The position numbers and the translations under genes were made by a program. From assembly GCF_013177455.1 (NCBI RefSeq), contig NZ_CP053660.1:3224001-3288000 (forward strand): DNA of 64,000 nt, read 5' to 3'. The notes under the pieces are model-generated. The model was not told the DNA's origin, searched no databases, and saw only the letters and a list, made by a program, of their open reading frames with translations. The DNA comes from Nocardioides marmotae. Lineage in GTDB: Bacteria > Actinomycetota > Actinomycetes > Propionibacteriales > Nocardioidaceae. Every line of letters begins with the position of its first letter. Position 1 is the first letter of the stretch. Below, one piece after another: positions 16,370 to 24,475 of this stretch.

Positions 16370-17022
16370 GCGCACCGGGCCAGGCGCCCTCGGCCGGCTA
16401 CGCCGCGGTCTTCGTCCACGAGGACGTCCCGACCGCCGAGGTCGACCGGCTCGAGGCGCTGCACCGTCCGCTCGCCGACAGCGTCCGCGACCTCGTCGAC
16501 GCCACGATCCGCACCACCGTCGAGGACGAGGAGGTGCGCGCGGTCCGCGCCGAGGTCGACGCGCTCGTCGCCCGGCTGCGCGCCCGCCAGCTCGACGGCC
16601 CCGCGGGCGTCCGCTACAACGCCGAGGGGCGCACCTGGAGCTGGGGCAACGCCGTGGTCGGCGAGCGCAACGCGGTCGCGCCGCCGCTGGAGGTCGTGCG
16701 CGACCCCGACGGGCTGGTGCACGCCGACACGGTGCTCGGCGCGGCGTACGAGGGGCCGCCCGGCATGGTCCACGGCGGCGTCGGCGCGCTGCTGCTCGAC
16801 CACGTCATGGGGGTCGCCGCCAGCGCGCACCAGCGGGTCACGCTGACCGGGACGCTCACGATGCGCTACGTCCGCAGCACCCCGCTCGGGCCGGTCCGCG
16901 TCGAGGCGCGGATCGAGCGCGAGGAGGGCCGCAAGGTCTTCGTCGTCGCCACCCTGGGCGACCCCGACGGGGTCACCGTCGAGGCCGACGGGGTCTTCAT
17001 CGTCCCGCGCTGGGCGGTCTGA
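16366..17022 (+). CDS. PaaI-type hotdog-fold thioesterase
   Basis: A 218-residue protein. The C-terminal half is a hotdog thioesterase domain: YEGPPGMVHGGVGALLLDH contains the conserved HGG active-site helix, and LTGTLTMRYVRSTPLGPVRV the following strands. The N-terminal ~90 residues are an extra helical extension. Such enzymes hydrolyse aryl- or acyl-CoA thioesters in the cytoplasm. The start is the GTG overlapping the preceding stop; downstream the gene nearly touches a convergent hydrolase (4 bp gap), with no terminator visible. Confidence 0.85.
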   Translation: MSAPGQAPSAGYAAVFVHEDVPTAEVDRLEALHRPLADSVRDLVDATIRTTVEDEEVRAVRAEVDALVARLRARQLDGPAGVRYNAEGRTWSWGNAVVGERNAVAPPLEVVRDPDGLVHADTVLGAAYEGPPGMVHGGVGALLLDHVMGVAASAHQRVTLTGTLTMRYVRSTPLGPVRVEARIEREEGRKVFVVATLGDPDGVTVEADGVFIVPRWAV

Positions 17023-17026
17023 GGCA

Positions 17027-18361
17027 TCACCCCAGCGCGGCCGCCACGAGGTCGGTCCGCGCCTCGGCGAGCACCGCGGCGCGGTCCTCGGCCAGCACGA
17101 ACCCGGCCGCGATCGCGGCGTCGGTCGCCCGCTCGTACGCCGCCAGGTACGCCGCGGGGTCGGCGTACCGCTCCCGGACCCGCTCGGCGGCCAGCGGCAC
17201 CGTGCTGCCGAAGAGCTCGCAGATCACCGGCGCCCCCGGCTCGGTGTCGCCGGAGAGCACCTCGACGGCCGCGTCGACCACCGGCGTGCGGACCCCGCCG
17301 CACGCGTTGCCGAGGTCGTCGGCCACGAACCGCCCGTCGCTGACCTCCAGCCGCTCGGCGCGCGGCGCGGCCGGCCCGCCCCGCGCCCACGCCTCGAGGT
17401 GGCGCAGCGCGGCGCGCAGGACGTAGGCCTGCTGGCCGCGGTTGACCGGCCGCGGGCAGGAGAGGTACTCCTCGAAGTCGCCGATCTGGAACTTGTCGGC
17501 GTGCGCCGTGCCGGCCACCTCCCACAGCCGGACCCGCTCGCTGTCGGGCTGGCGGGCGGGCAGGTAGGCCAGCCGCCCGGTCAGGTCGGTCTCGGTCTGC
17601 ACCATCACCACCGGCACGTCGAGGTCCTCGCGGATCCGGGTCGGGGCGTGGGTGCGGAAGACGCCGATGTCGACGGCCTCCCCCGGCTCGCCCAGCGGCA
17701 TCGCGGCGCCGCCGCGGGAGTGGACCAGGAAGCCGTCGAAGCGGCCGGTGAGCGGCTGCACGCCGTTCGCGTGGCTGGTCAGGGCGTACGCCGACTGCGA
17801 CTCCCCCACCGCCAGCAGGCAGCTCACCTCACCGAGGTCGGCGGCCAGCCGCTCGACCAGCGCGCCGGCGACCTCGGAGTAGATCCCGTAGGCGTAGGCG
17901 TCGCCGGGGTGGTGCAGCGCGGCGTACCGCTCCTGGCCGCGCAGCCCCGCGCTCGGCGCGCCCAGGCCGACCGCGGAGACGCCGCCCATCACCCCGATAT
18001 GCTGGGCCGAGACGCCCGCCCAGGCGTGCCCGCGCCGCAGGACCTCCTCGGCCAGGTAGGTCCAGTCGGGCGCCGCGTCGATGCCGGAGCTGACGTTGAG
18101 CCACTCCACGAGCAGCGTCCCGCTGTACGCCGCCGGGTCGGCCGGCGCGCGGAGCACGACCCGGGTCGCGAAGTCCGCCCGGTCGCGCTCGGCCAGCGCC
18201 CAGCGGCCGTCGCCCGGGAGCTCGTCGGCTCGGTAGGAGGTCGCCGTCCCGGCCGCGAGCAGCTCGGTCTCGGCGTACCCGGCCGCGGCCAGGTCGGGCC
18301 CCGGCCGGGCGGCCAGCAGGCCGTGGTCGCCGGGCGGCAGGGGCGTCAGCGTGGTGGCCAT
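17027..18361 (-). CDS. Large alpha/beta hydrolase domain protein
   Basis: A 444-residue protein of the 'alpha/beta hydrolase domain-containing' family common in actinobacteria. Landmarks are LLVEWLNVSSGIDAAPDW, the nucleophile elbow GESQSAYAL, the acid strand VVMVQTETD and a histidine in EVAGTAHADKF. No signal peptide is seen, so it is probably cytoplasmic. It is likely an esterase or lactonase on a bulky substrate; the substrate is not identifiable. It is convergent with the thioesterase gene and lies downstream of the CoA-transferase pair on the same strand, separated by a repeat-rich gap. Confidence 0.8.
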   Translation of the reverse strand: MATTLTPLPPGDHGLLAARPGPDLAAAGYAETELLAAGTATSYRADELPGDGRWALAERDRADFATRVVLRAPADPAAYSGTLLVEWLNVSSGIDAAPDWTYLAEEVLRRGHAWAGVSAQHIGVMGGVSAVGLGAPSAGLRGQERYAALHHPGDAYAYGIYSEVAGALVERLAADLGEVSCLLAVGESQSAYALTSHANGVQPLTGRFDGFLVHSRGGAAMPLGEPGEAVDIGVFRTHAPTRIREDLDVPVVMVQTETDLTGRLAYLPARQPDSERVRLWEVAGTAHADKFQIGDFEEYLSCPRPVNRGQQAYVLRAALRHLEAWARGGPAAPRAERLEVSDGRFVADDLGNACGGVRTPVVDAAVEVLSGDTEPGAPVICELFGSTVPLAAERVRERYADPAAYLAAYERATDAAIAAGFVLAEDRAAVLAEARTDLVAAALG

Positions 18362-18430
18362 GGCGCGATGGTGCCCCCTCCGCGGCCCGGGTGGAGGCGG
18401 TTCGGCCGAGCCGGGCCCGCGCCTTCGGCC

Positions 18431-18512
18431 GGCGCGGGCCGGCGCGGGCCGGCGCGGGCCAGCGCGGGCCAGCGCGGCTCAGCGCAGCGGCGGCTCAGCG
18501 CAGCGGCGGCTC
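18431..18512. repeat. Tandem 10-bp and 16-bp repeats at the scoB 3' end
   Basis: Five copies of a 10-bp unit (GGCGCGGGCC and variants) fill 18431-18480. Two perfect copies of a 16-bp unit (AGCGCAGCGGCGGCTC) follow at 18481-18496 and 18497-18512, and the second copy covers the last codons of scoB. The stop codon falls on the junction of the two 16-bp copies. This looks like recent slippage expansion. Confidence 0.85.
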
Positions 18513-19133
18513 GGTCTTGTCGCGGACCTCGTCCTCGGTGACGCCGGGCGCGAGCTCGACGAGCCGCAGCCCGCCGCCCTCGGCGGCCGGGACGACGTCG
18601 ATGACGGCGAGGTCGGTGATGATCCGCTGCACGACCCCGCGGCCGGTGTAGGGCAGTGAGCACTCCTCGACGATCTTGTAGGACCCGTCGCGGGCGACGT
18701 GCTCCATCAGCACGATCACCTTCTTCGCGCCGTGGACCAGGTCCATGGCGCCGCCCATGCCCTTGACCATCTTCCCGGGGATCATCCAGTTGGCGATGTC
18801 CCCGGCCGCGCTGACCTGCATCGCGCCGAGGATCGCGGCGTCGATCTTGCCGCCGCGGATCATCCCGAAGCTGGTCGCGGAGTCGAAGAACGACGCCCCG
18901 CGCCGCACGGTCACGGTCTCCTTGCCGGCGTTGACCAGGTCGGCGTCCTCCTCGCCCGCGACCGGGTAGGCCCCGACGCCGAGGATGCCGTTCTCCGACT
19001 GCAGCACCAGCTCGACGTCGTCGGCGACGTAGCTCGGCACCAGCGTCGGCAGCCCGATCCCGAGGTTGACGTACGACCCGTCGCTCAGCTCGGCGGCCGC
19101 CCGCGCGGCCATCTCCTCGCGGCTCCAGCTCAT
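18495..19133 (-). CDS. scoB: 3-oxoacid CoA-transferase subunit B
   Basis: A 212-residue beta subunit of a family I CoA-transferase, which moves CoA from succinyl-CoA to a 3-oxoacid such as acetoacetate. The catalytic glutamate is in the SENGILG motif near residue 48, and [14 protein letters not shown] near the N-terminus is typical. The ATG overlaps the stop of subunit A (ATGA). Its last codons lie in a tandem 16-bp duplication, but the C-terminus remains normal in length. Steroid-ring IpdAB transferases belong to a related group, but the sequence is closer to ScoAB. Confidence 0.92.
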   Translation of the reverse strand: MSWSREEMAARAAAELSDGSYVNLGIGLPTLVPSYVADDVELVLQSENGILGVGAYPVAGEEDADLVNAGKETVTVRRGASFFDSATSFGMIRGGKIDAAILGAMQVSAAGDIANWMIPGKMVKGMGGAMDLVHGAKKVIVLMEHVARDGSYKIVEECSLPYTGRGVVQRIITDLAVIDVVPAAEGGGLRLVELAPGVTEDEVRDKTEPPLR

Positions 19134-19894
19134 CGGACCATCCTCTTCTCGATGCGCTTGTCGGCGGCCTGCTCGGGGGTCAGCGCGACCACGCGCTGCA
19201 CGAACACCCCGGGCGTGTGCACGTGGTTGGGATCGATCTCGCCGGGCTCGACGAGCTCCTCGACCTCCGCGATGGTGACCCGCCCGCACATCGCCGCCAG
19301 CGGGTTGAAGTTGCGCGCGGAGTCCCGGTAGACGAGGTTGCCGTGCCGGTCACCGCGCCAGGCCCGCACCAGCGCGAAGTCCGCCACGATCGCGTGCTCC
19401 AGCACGAACTCCTTCGGGCCCTCGGGGGTCTCGAAGGTCTCGGTCCGCTTGGGCGGGGAGGAGACCACGACGTTCCCGTCGCTGTCGTAGCGCCATGGCA
19501 GCCCGCCCTCGGCGACCTGCGTGCCGACCCCGGTGGCGGTGTAGAACGCCGGGATCCCCGACCCGCCCGCGCGCATCCGCTCCGCGAGCGTGCCCTGCGG
19601 GGTCAGCTCGACCTCGAGCTCCCCGGCGAGATACTGCCGGGCGAACTCACGGTTCTCCCCGACGTAGGAGGCCACCATCCGCCGCAGCCGACCGGCCGCG
19701 AGCAGCCGGCCCAGCCCCCAGTCGTCGACCCCGGCGTTGTTCGAGACCGCCTCGAGGTCCCTCACGCCGGAGGCCAGCAACGCCTCGATCAGCACCGACG
19801 GGATCCCGCACAACCCGAAGCCGCCCACGGCCACGGTCGACCCGTTCCCGATGTCGGCGACCGCCTCGGCAGCCGACCCGCTCACCTTGTCCAT
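19130..19894 (-). CDS. scoA: 3-oxoacid CoA-transferase subunit A
   Basis: A 254-residue alpha subunit. The glycine-rich CoA site [19 protein letters not shown] is in the first 40 residues, followed by [11 protein letters not shown] and [19 protein letters not shown], all standard for ScoA/AtoD. The chosen ATG is at 19894; a TTG at 19906 would add four residues. Together with ScoB it forms the alpha-beta pair that activates acetoacetate or another 3-oxoacid in ketone-body or branched-chain catabolism. No KstR-like site is seen before it. Confidence 0.92.
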   Translation of the reverse strand: MDKVSGSAAEAVADIGNGSTVAVGGFGLCGIPSVLIEALLASGVRDLEAVSNNAGVDDWGLGRLLAAGRLRRMVASYVGENREFARQYLAGELEVELTPQGTLAERMRAGGSGIPAFYTATGVGTQVAEGGLPWRYDSDGNVVVSSPPKRTETFETPEGPKEFVLEHAIVADFALVRAWRGDRHGNLVYRDSARNFNPLAAMCGRVTIAEVEELVEPGEIDPNHVHTPGVFVQRVVALTPEQAADKRIEKRMVR

Positions 19895-19929
19895 CCGGCG
19901 ATCCAAGCACGCCGGGCGCGCCTACGGGA

Positions 19930-20229
19930 TCAGCGCGGCGTCGGCGCGCGGCCGGAGGGCCGGGCCGAGCCGGCGAGGGCGAGGACCCGCCCGACGTGGG
20001 CCGGCAACAGGTCGACCGGGGCCGCCCGGCCCGGCAGCCCGGGGTTGGGCCGGACGAACCAGCCGGTGATCGCGTCGAGGTCGTAGCCCTGCTCGGCGAG
20101 GACGGAGGCGACCGCCTCGACGTCGTCGCGGGGCGCACCTGCTTCGTCGTACCAGAAGGCCGGGCGGTCGCGGCGGTCCCCGCGCTCGACCGCGGTCAGC
20201 GTCACCGGCCGTGCCGTTCCCGAGTCCAT
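19930..20229 (-). CDS. Small protein with a DUF2384-like (MbcA/ParS) C-terminal segment
   Basis: A 99-residue protein. The segment around residues 50-85 (ITGWFVRPNPGLPGRAAPVD, then LLPAHVGRVLALA) resembles the toxin-binding domain of Xre/MbcA/ParS antitoxins (DUF2384): a tryptophan, an NPxLxGR-like turn and a final helix. There is no N-terminal helix-turn-helix and no RES-domain toxin next door, so it would be an orphan or a domain reused for another job. It is divergent from the FUSC-type gene. The family call is by eye and weak. Confidence 0.45.
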   Translation of the reverse strand: MDSGTARPVTLTAVERGDRRDRPAFWYDEAGAPRDDVEAVASVLAEQGYDLDAITGWFVRPNPGLPGRAAPVDLLPAHVGRVLALAGSARPSGRAPTPR

Positions 20230-20312
20230 GCCCCCACGGTGCCGCCGATCGAGTGTGACCACTCTCACCCCAGGGGGTGAACGCAACCATCGACGCGGGT
20301 ACCCGGGTGGGT

Positions 20313-21389
20313 ATGTCCGCGACACCCCCCACCGAGCTCCTGCGCCGCGCGCGCGTGGCCACCTGGCTGCACCCGCGGTGGCTGCTCGCCCTCAAGACCG
20401 CCCTCGCCGCCGGCCTCGCCTGGCTCCTGGTCCAACCGGTCGGCGGCGACCTCGGGCAGTACCACTACTACGCGCCGATGGGCGCCGCGGTCGCGATGTC
20501 GACCACGGTCGTCGGCTCGGTGCGCACCTCGCTGCAGACCATCGTCGCGATCGCCATCGGCGCCGCGATCGCGACCGGCGTCGGCGCCCTCGACGCGCCG
20601 GGCTGGCTCGCGCTGGGGCTGACCATCGCGGTGGCCACCCTGATCGCGGGGTTGCACCTGCTCGGGTCGATGGGCGGGTGGGTGCTCGTCGCGGCGCTCT
20701 TCGTGCTGGTCATCGGCGGGCGCGACCCGGGGGCGTACGTCGCGGCGTACCTCGGGCTCACGGCGTTCGGCGCCCTCGTCGCCACCGCCGTCAACGCCCT
20801 GCTGCCCCAGCTGCCGCTCGCGCCGGTGGCCCGCGCCCAGGCCCGGCTGCGGCACCGGCTGGCCGCGGAGCTCGACGGCCTCGCGGAGGCCCTGCTCGGC
20901 GAGGACGTGGTCCACGAGTCGACGTGGGAGGAGCAGCGGCGGCGCCTCGAGCCGCACCTGACCAGCCTGCGCGAGCTCGTCGCGGAGGCCGACGACGCCC
21001 GCCGCGCCAACTGGCGGGCCGGCCGCTGGTCGCAGACCGCCGACCGCCGCTACACCCAGGCCCGGGCGCTCGAGCGGCTCGCCGGCTGCGTCGACGAGGT
21101 CTCCGTGCTGGTCTCGGACCAGCGCTCCGCCGTCCACGCCGACGAGGAGTCGGCCCGCGAGCTGCGCGAGACGATGGCGCGCGCGATGCGGGCGGTGGCC
21201 ACCATGCTCCGCAGCGCGGATGAGGACCCGGTCGAGGAGGACGCCGACGACGCCCCCACCGCCGATGCCGAGCGCACCGTGGCGGAGCTCGGCCTGCTCG
21301 TCGCCCAGCTCGCCAGCCTCGACGACAAGCACCTGCCCGCCGCCGCCGTCTGGGTCAACCTCGAGCGGGCCGTCGAGGCCTGGGCCTGA
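20313..21389 (+). CDS. FUSC-type / aromatic acid exporter-like membrane protein
   Basis: About 358 residues. The N-terminal half has five to six membrane segments with ALKTALAAGLAWLLV, followed by a segment like YYAPMGAAVAMSTTVVGSVR, the pattern of the FUSC/ArAE domain of small-molecule exporters. The C-terminal half is a soluble helical region with charged coiled-coil stretches and an acidic linker. It could export aromatic acids or act in the envelope. A GTG at 20277 is an alternative start with a poor spacing to its AGGGG. It stands alone and ends before a long inverted repeat. Confidence 0.78.
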   Translation: MSATPPTELLRRARVATWLHPRWLLALKTALAAGLAWLLVQPVGGDLGQYHYYAPMGAAVAMSTTVVGSVRTSLQTIVAIAIGAAIATGVGALDAPGWLALGLTIAVATLIAGLHLLGSMGGWVLVAALFVLVIGGRDPGAYVAAYLGLTAFGALVATAVNALLPQLPLAPVARAQARLRHRLAAELDGLAEALLGEDVVHESTWEEQRRRLEPHLTSLRELVAEADDARRANWRAGRWSQTADRRYTQARALERLAGCVDEVSVLVSDQRSAVHADEESARELRETMARAMRAVATMLRSADEDPVEEDADDAPTADAERTVAELGLLVAQLASLDDKHLPAAAVWVNLERAVEAWA

Positions 21390-21437
21390 CCCTCCCCCGC
21401 GGATCGCCTGCTAGCCCGGCTAGCGGGCGGCCCCGGC

Positions 21438-21511
21438 CTTGTAACGCATCGTTCACCGCTCTTCCTGCATGTTGCAGCGTGCAGGAAGAGCAGCGAACAG
21501 TGCGTTACAAG
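21438..21511. repeat. 32-bp imperfect inverted repeat with 10-base loop
   Basis: Arms at 21438-21469 and 21480-21511 match at 28 of 32 positions, beginning CTTGTAACGCA and ending CTCTTCCTGCA toward the loop (21470-21479). In RNA made from the minus strand, three of the four mismatches become G-U pairs, leaving one mismatch in 32. It lies between convergent genes, 54 bases past the stop of the SRPBCC-thiolase-crotonase gene, so it may end or protect that mRNA. No T-run follows. It may instead be a mobile-element relic. Confidence 0.75.
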
Positions 21512-21564
21512 CGGCGGACGCCGACCACCGCCCCAGCCGCGCTAACAGCCAGCAAGCAGCCGGC

Positions 21565-24420
21565 TCAGCGGCCCTTCCAGACCGGCTCGCGGTGCTCGGC
21601 GAAGGCGGCGATCCCCTCGGCGGCGTCCTCGGAGGTGACCGCGACGCCGGCCAGGTCGCTCTGGCGGGCGAAGGCCTCCTCGGGCGACCAGGACGGCGAC
21701 TCGAGCACGATCCGGCGGCTCGCGGCGACCGAGAGCGGCGCGTTGGCGACGATCTCCTCGGCCAGCGCGAGGGCGGCGTCGAGCACGGCACCGGGCTCGG
21801 CGAGCCGGTTGACCAGCCCGAGCTCGGCCATCCGGGTCGCCGGCATCGGGTTGCCGGTGAGCGCGAGCTCCATCGCGACGTTGCGCGGCAGCCGCTCGGT
21901 CAGGCGGAGCACGCCACCGGCGGCGGCGACCAGGCCACGCTTGGGCTCGGGGATGCCGAACTGCGAGTCGGTCGCGGCGACGATCAGGTCCGCGACGAGC
22001 GCCAGCTCGCAGCCGCCGGCCAGCGCGTGGCCCTCGACCGCGGCGATGACCGGCTTGGCGATCGGCAGGGCGGAGATGCCGAGCGGGCCGCGCTTGTCGG
22101 TCAGGGCGAAGGAGCCCGCGGCCGCGGCCTTGAGGTCCATCCCGGCCGAGAACGTCCCGCCGGCGCCGGTCAGCACCGCCACCCGCAGCTCCTCGTCGGC
22201 CTCGAAGGCGTCGATGACCCGTTCGAGCAGCTGGGCGGTGCGCAGGTCGATCGCGTTGCGCCGGTGGGGCCGGTTGATCGTGACCACCAGCACCGACCCG
22301 CGGCGCTCGGCCAGCACCGGCGGCTCCGGCGGCTCGGGCAGCTCCTGCCGCTCGGTGCCGGTGAACCGCAGCGTCTTGGCGTCGGTCACCTCGACCGGGC
22401 GGTGCAGCGGGTCCCCGCCGACGACCTCGGCGAGCACCTCGGGCTGGGCGGAGCGGACCAGCACCCGCTCGCCGGCCGGGGTCAGCACCGAGACGATGGC
22501 GTGCTCGGGGGCGCCGGACCGGTCGTACTGCGCGGTCGCCGCCTCCACCACGCCCGGGCCCGACCAGGTGTCGAGCGCGGGGCGGGAGCGCTCGGGCAGG
22601 AGCACCGGGTGGAGGGCGCGGTAGGCCGAGCGCGGCGGCGTGGCGGAGTAGATCCCCAGCGCGTGCTTGGTGACGAACCAGCCCAGGGAGGTCGAGAGCC
22701 CGTAGGCCTCCGGGTCCTGGCGCAGCCGCCCGACGAGGGTGGCCACCGCGTGCGTGCCGTAGTTGTTGCCGGGCCCGCCGGCGAAGGTCAGCCCGCCGGT
22801 CACCGAGAGCGGCCGCTCGGGGTCGTCGATGGGGAAGCCGAGCTCCCCCGCGGCGATCTGGACCGCGGCCGGGAAGCAGGAGTAGAGGTCGACGTGGCGC
22901 ACGTCGCCGGGGCCGATCCCGGCGTGCGCGAAGGCCGCCTCGCCGATCGCCCGGATGGCCGGGGAGGCCGCGAGGTCGCGGCGCTCGGAGACGAACCACT
23001 CGTCGTACGCCGCCGCGCCGGCGTGCAGGAAGACCCACTGGTCCTGCGGGATCCCGAGCGCCTCGGCGGCCGCGACGCTGGTGACGACCACGCCGGCGGC
23101 GAGGTCGACGGTCAGGTTCGCGCACAGCAGCTTCGGGTAGGGCTCGCTGATCATCCGGTTGCCGGCGTCGGGGGTGGCCAGCTGCTCGGGGGTGAAGGCC
23201 TGCGGCAGCCAGGCGTGCTCGTTGCCGGCGGCGACCTCGGAGAGGCGCGACCAGAGCCCGGTGATGGTGCGGCGGTGCTCCTCGGGGGTCTCGCCGGCCT
23301 TCGCCCGGATCGCGGACTCCATCAGCGCGTAGGTGTAGACCGGCACGGTCAGCCCGGCGGCCGACTCGGGGCCGTTGTTGGCCTCGCGGTCGCTGCCGAT
23401 GACGCGGTCGGGCGCGACGTCGGCGGGCTGGGTCGGCCAGTCGAGGTCGAGGCCCTGCTTCTGCGCGGCCGCCAGGGTCGCCCCGGCCTCGGCGCCACAG
23501 ACCAGCACCACGTCGAAGCGGCCGTCGGCGACCGCCTGGCCAGCGGTGTTGATGAGCACCTGGCCGGCGTCGCCGCCGTACGGCGCGGACATCGCGGTCT
23601 CCTCGGGCTCGGCGCCGAGCGCCTCGGCCACGAGCGCGGCGGCGTCGCGGTAGGTCCACGAGGCGCTCGCGACGGCGTAGACCGCGTCCGCGGCCCGCAG
23701 CACCTCCTCGCCGGCGCCGCTGTCGGCGCCCGCGCGGCGCAGCGCCTCGACGGCCAGGGCCACCGGGTCCTTGGGCGCGCCGAGGTCCGGCTCGCGCTGG
23801 GCGACCTGCCCGACGCCGACGAGCACCGGGGTGCGCGGGTCGAGGCGGACCCCGGAGCGCTCGTGGACGACGGTACGACGCGGGAACCGCCCGCCCGCGG
23901 AGGTGGCCGGGTCCGCGGCGAGCCCGGCTGCCCGCGCGGCGAACCGGGCCGCGGAGTCCACCAGCGCCTCCTCGACGCTCGCGGCGACCGTCGCGCCCAG
24001 CGGGCCCTCGACCGGGTCTCCCCCGATGCCGGCCTCGACCGCCACCCGGACAGCGCCGTCCTCGCCGGTCACCGAGATCCGCAGCCCGAGGGTGAGGTCC
24101 ATCGGGCCGGTCCCGTCGAGGCCCACCACGCCGGCATCGGCCTCGACGACCGTCCAGGCGATGTCGGCCGGGATCCCCATCAAGGTGACCTGCTCCTCGA
24201 AGGTGTCACCGGCGCTGGCGACCTCCGGCGGGGTCCCGCGGAAGGAGGCGTGCATGCTCAGCCAGGCGGCGTACCCGGCCAGGTCGGCGACCAGGTCCTG
24301 GGCCAGCGCCAGGGGCGCGGCGACATCGGCACCCGCGCGGACGACGCGCGAGAAGCCGGCGAGCTGGGTGGGCAGGTCGGACTCGCTCAAGACACACTCC
24401 GGGACGCTCGGTGCTGACAC
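21565..24420 (-). CDS. Three-domain fusion: SRPBCC, thiolase-like protein and enoyl-CoA hydratase
   Basis: A 951-residue protein with three parts. Residues ~20-170 look like an SRPBCC (START/polyketide-cyclase) domain; the segment IPADIAWTVVEADAGVVGLD is typical. Residues ~195-690 are thiolase-like with an extra C-terminal part as in mycobacterial thiolase-like proteins; the usual nucleophile region has no CxSG cysteine (YGGDAGQVLIN instead) and the late GHP loop is replaced by AGGPGNNYGT. Residues ~706-951 are a crotonase with the oxyanion segment GGTFSAGMDL and both acidic positions, in GCELALVAD and IPEPKRG. A linker rich in Pro/Glu joins the last two. The GTG at 24420 is assumed; a TTG at 24390 with GGAG upstream is possible. 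It probably handles a bulky acyl-CoA. Confidence 0.85.
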   Translation of the reverse strand: MSAPSVPECVLSESDLPTQLAGFSRVVRAGADVAAPLALAQDLVADLAGYAAWLSMHASFRGTPPEVASAGDTFEEQVTLMGIPADIAWTVVEADAGVVGLDGTGPMDLTLGLRISVTGEDGAVRVAVEAGIGGDPVEGPLGATVAASVEEALVDSAARFAARAAGLAADPATSAGGRFPRRTVVHERSGVRLDPRTPVLVGVGQVAQREPDLGAPKDPVALAVEALRRAGADSGAGEEVLRAADAVYAVASASWTYRDAAALVAEALGAEPEETAMSAPYGGDAGQVLINTAGQAVADGRFDVVLVCGAEAGATLAAAQKQGLDLDWPTQPADVAPDRVIGSDREANNGPESAAGLTVPVYTYALMESAIRAKAGETPEEHRRTITGLWSRLSEVAAGNEHAWLPQAFTPEQLATPDAGNRMISEPYPKLLCANLTVDLAAGVVVTSVAAAEALGIPQDQWVFLHAGAAAYDEWFVSERRDLAASPAIRAIGEAAFAHAGIGPGDVRHVDLYSCFPAAVQIAAGELGFPIDDPERPLSVTGGLTFAGGPGNNYGTHAVATLVGRLRQDPEAYGLSTSLGWFVTKHALGIYSATPPRSAYRALHPVLLPERSRPALDTWSGPGVVEAATAQYDRSGAPEHAIVSVLTPAGERVLVRSAQPEVLAEVVGGDPLHRPVEVTDAKTLRFTGTERQELPEPPEPPVLAERRGSVLVVTINRPHRRNAIDLRTAQLLERVIDAFEADEELRVAVLTGAGGTFSAGMDLKAAAAGSFALTDKRGPLGISALPIAKPVIAAVEGHALAGGCELALVADLIVAATDSQFGIPEPKRGLVAAAGGVLRLTERLPRNVAMELALTGNPMPATRMAELGLVNRLAEPGAVLDAALALAEEIVANAPLSVAASRRIVLESPSWSPEEAFARQSDLAGVAVTSEDAAEGIAAFAEHREPVWKGR

Positions 24421-24424
24421 AAAA

Positions 24425-24438
24425 AGTCAGGCGTGACT
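24425..24438. promoter_or_regulatory. Short inverted repeat between lutC and the fusion gene
   Basis: AGTCA-GGCG-TGACT is a 5-4-5 inverted repeat in the 55-bp gap. On the minus strand it is followed directly by TTTTT, so it could be a weak terminator of the lut operon, or else an operator of the fusion gene, whose start is only 5 bases away. The sequence does not decide between them. Confidence 0.3.
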
Positions 24439-24475
24439 GTTTGTTCGTGAGCGTAGCGGAGGTCACGCGAGTGCG

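Noticed and set aside
18495..19894. IpdAB-type steroid-ring CoA-transferase
   Set aside because: The SENGILG motif, GFGLCGIP segment and lengths fit ordinary ScoA/ScoB better, and there is no KstR-like site upstream.
21469..24417. A 982-codon plus-strand frame opposite the fusion gene
   Set aside because: It is a high-GC antisense shadow: rich in Arg, Gly, Ala and His, without domains, and lies fully against a well-supported gene.
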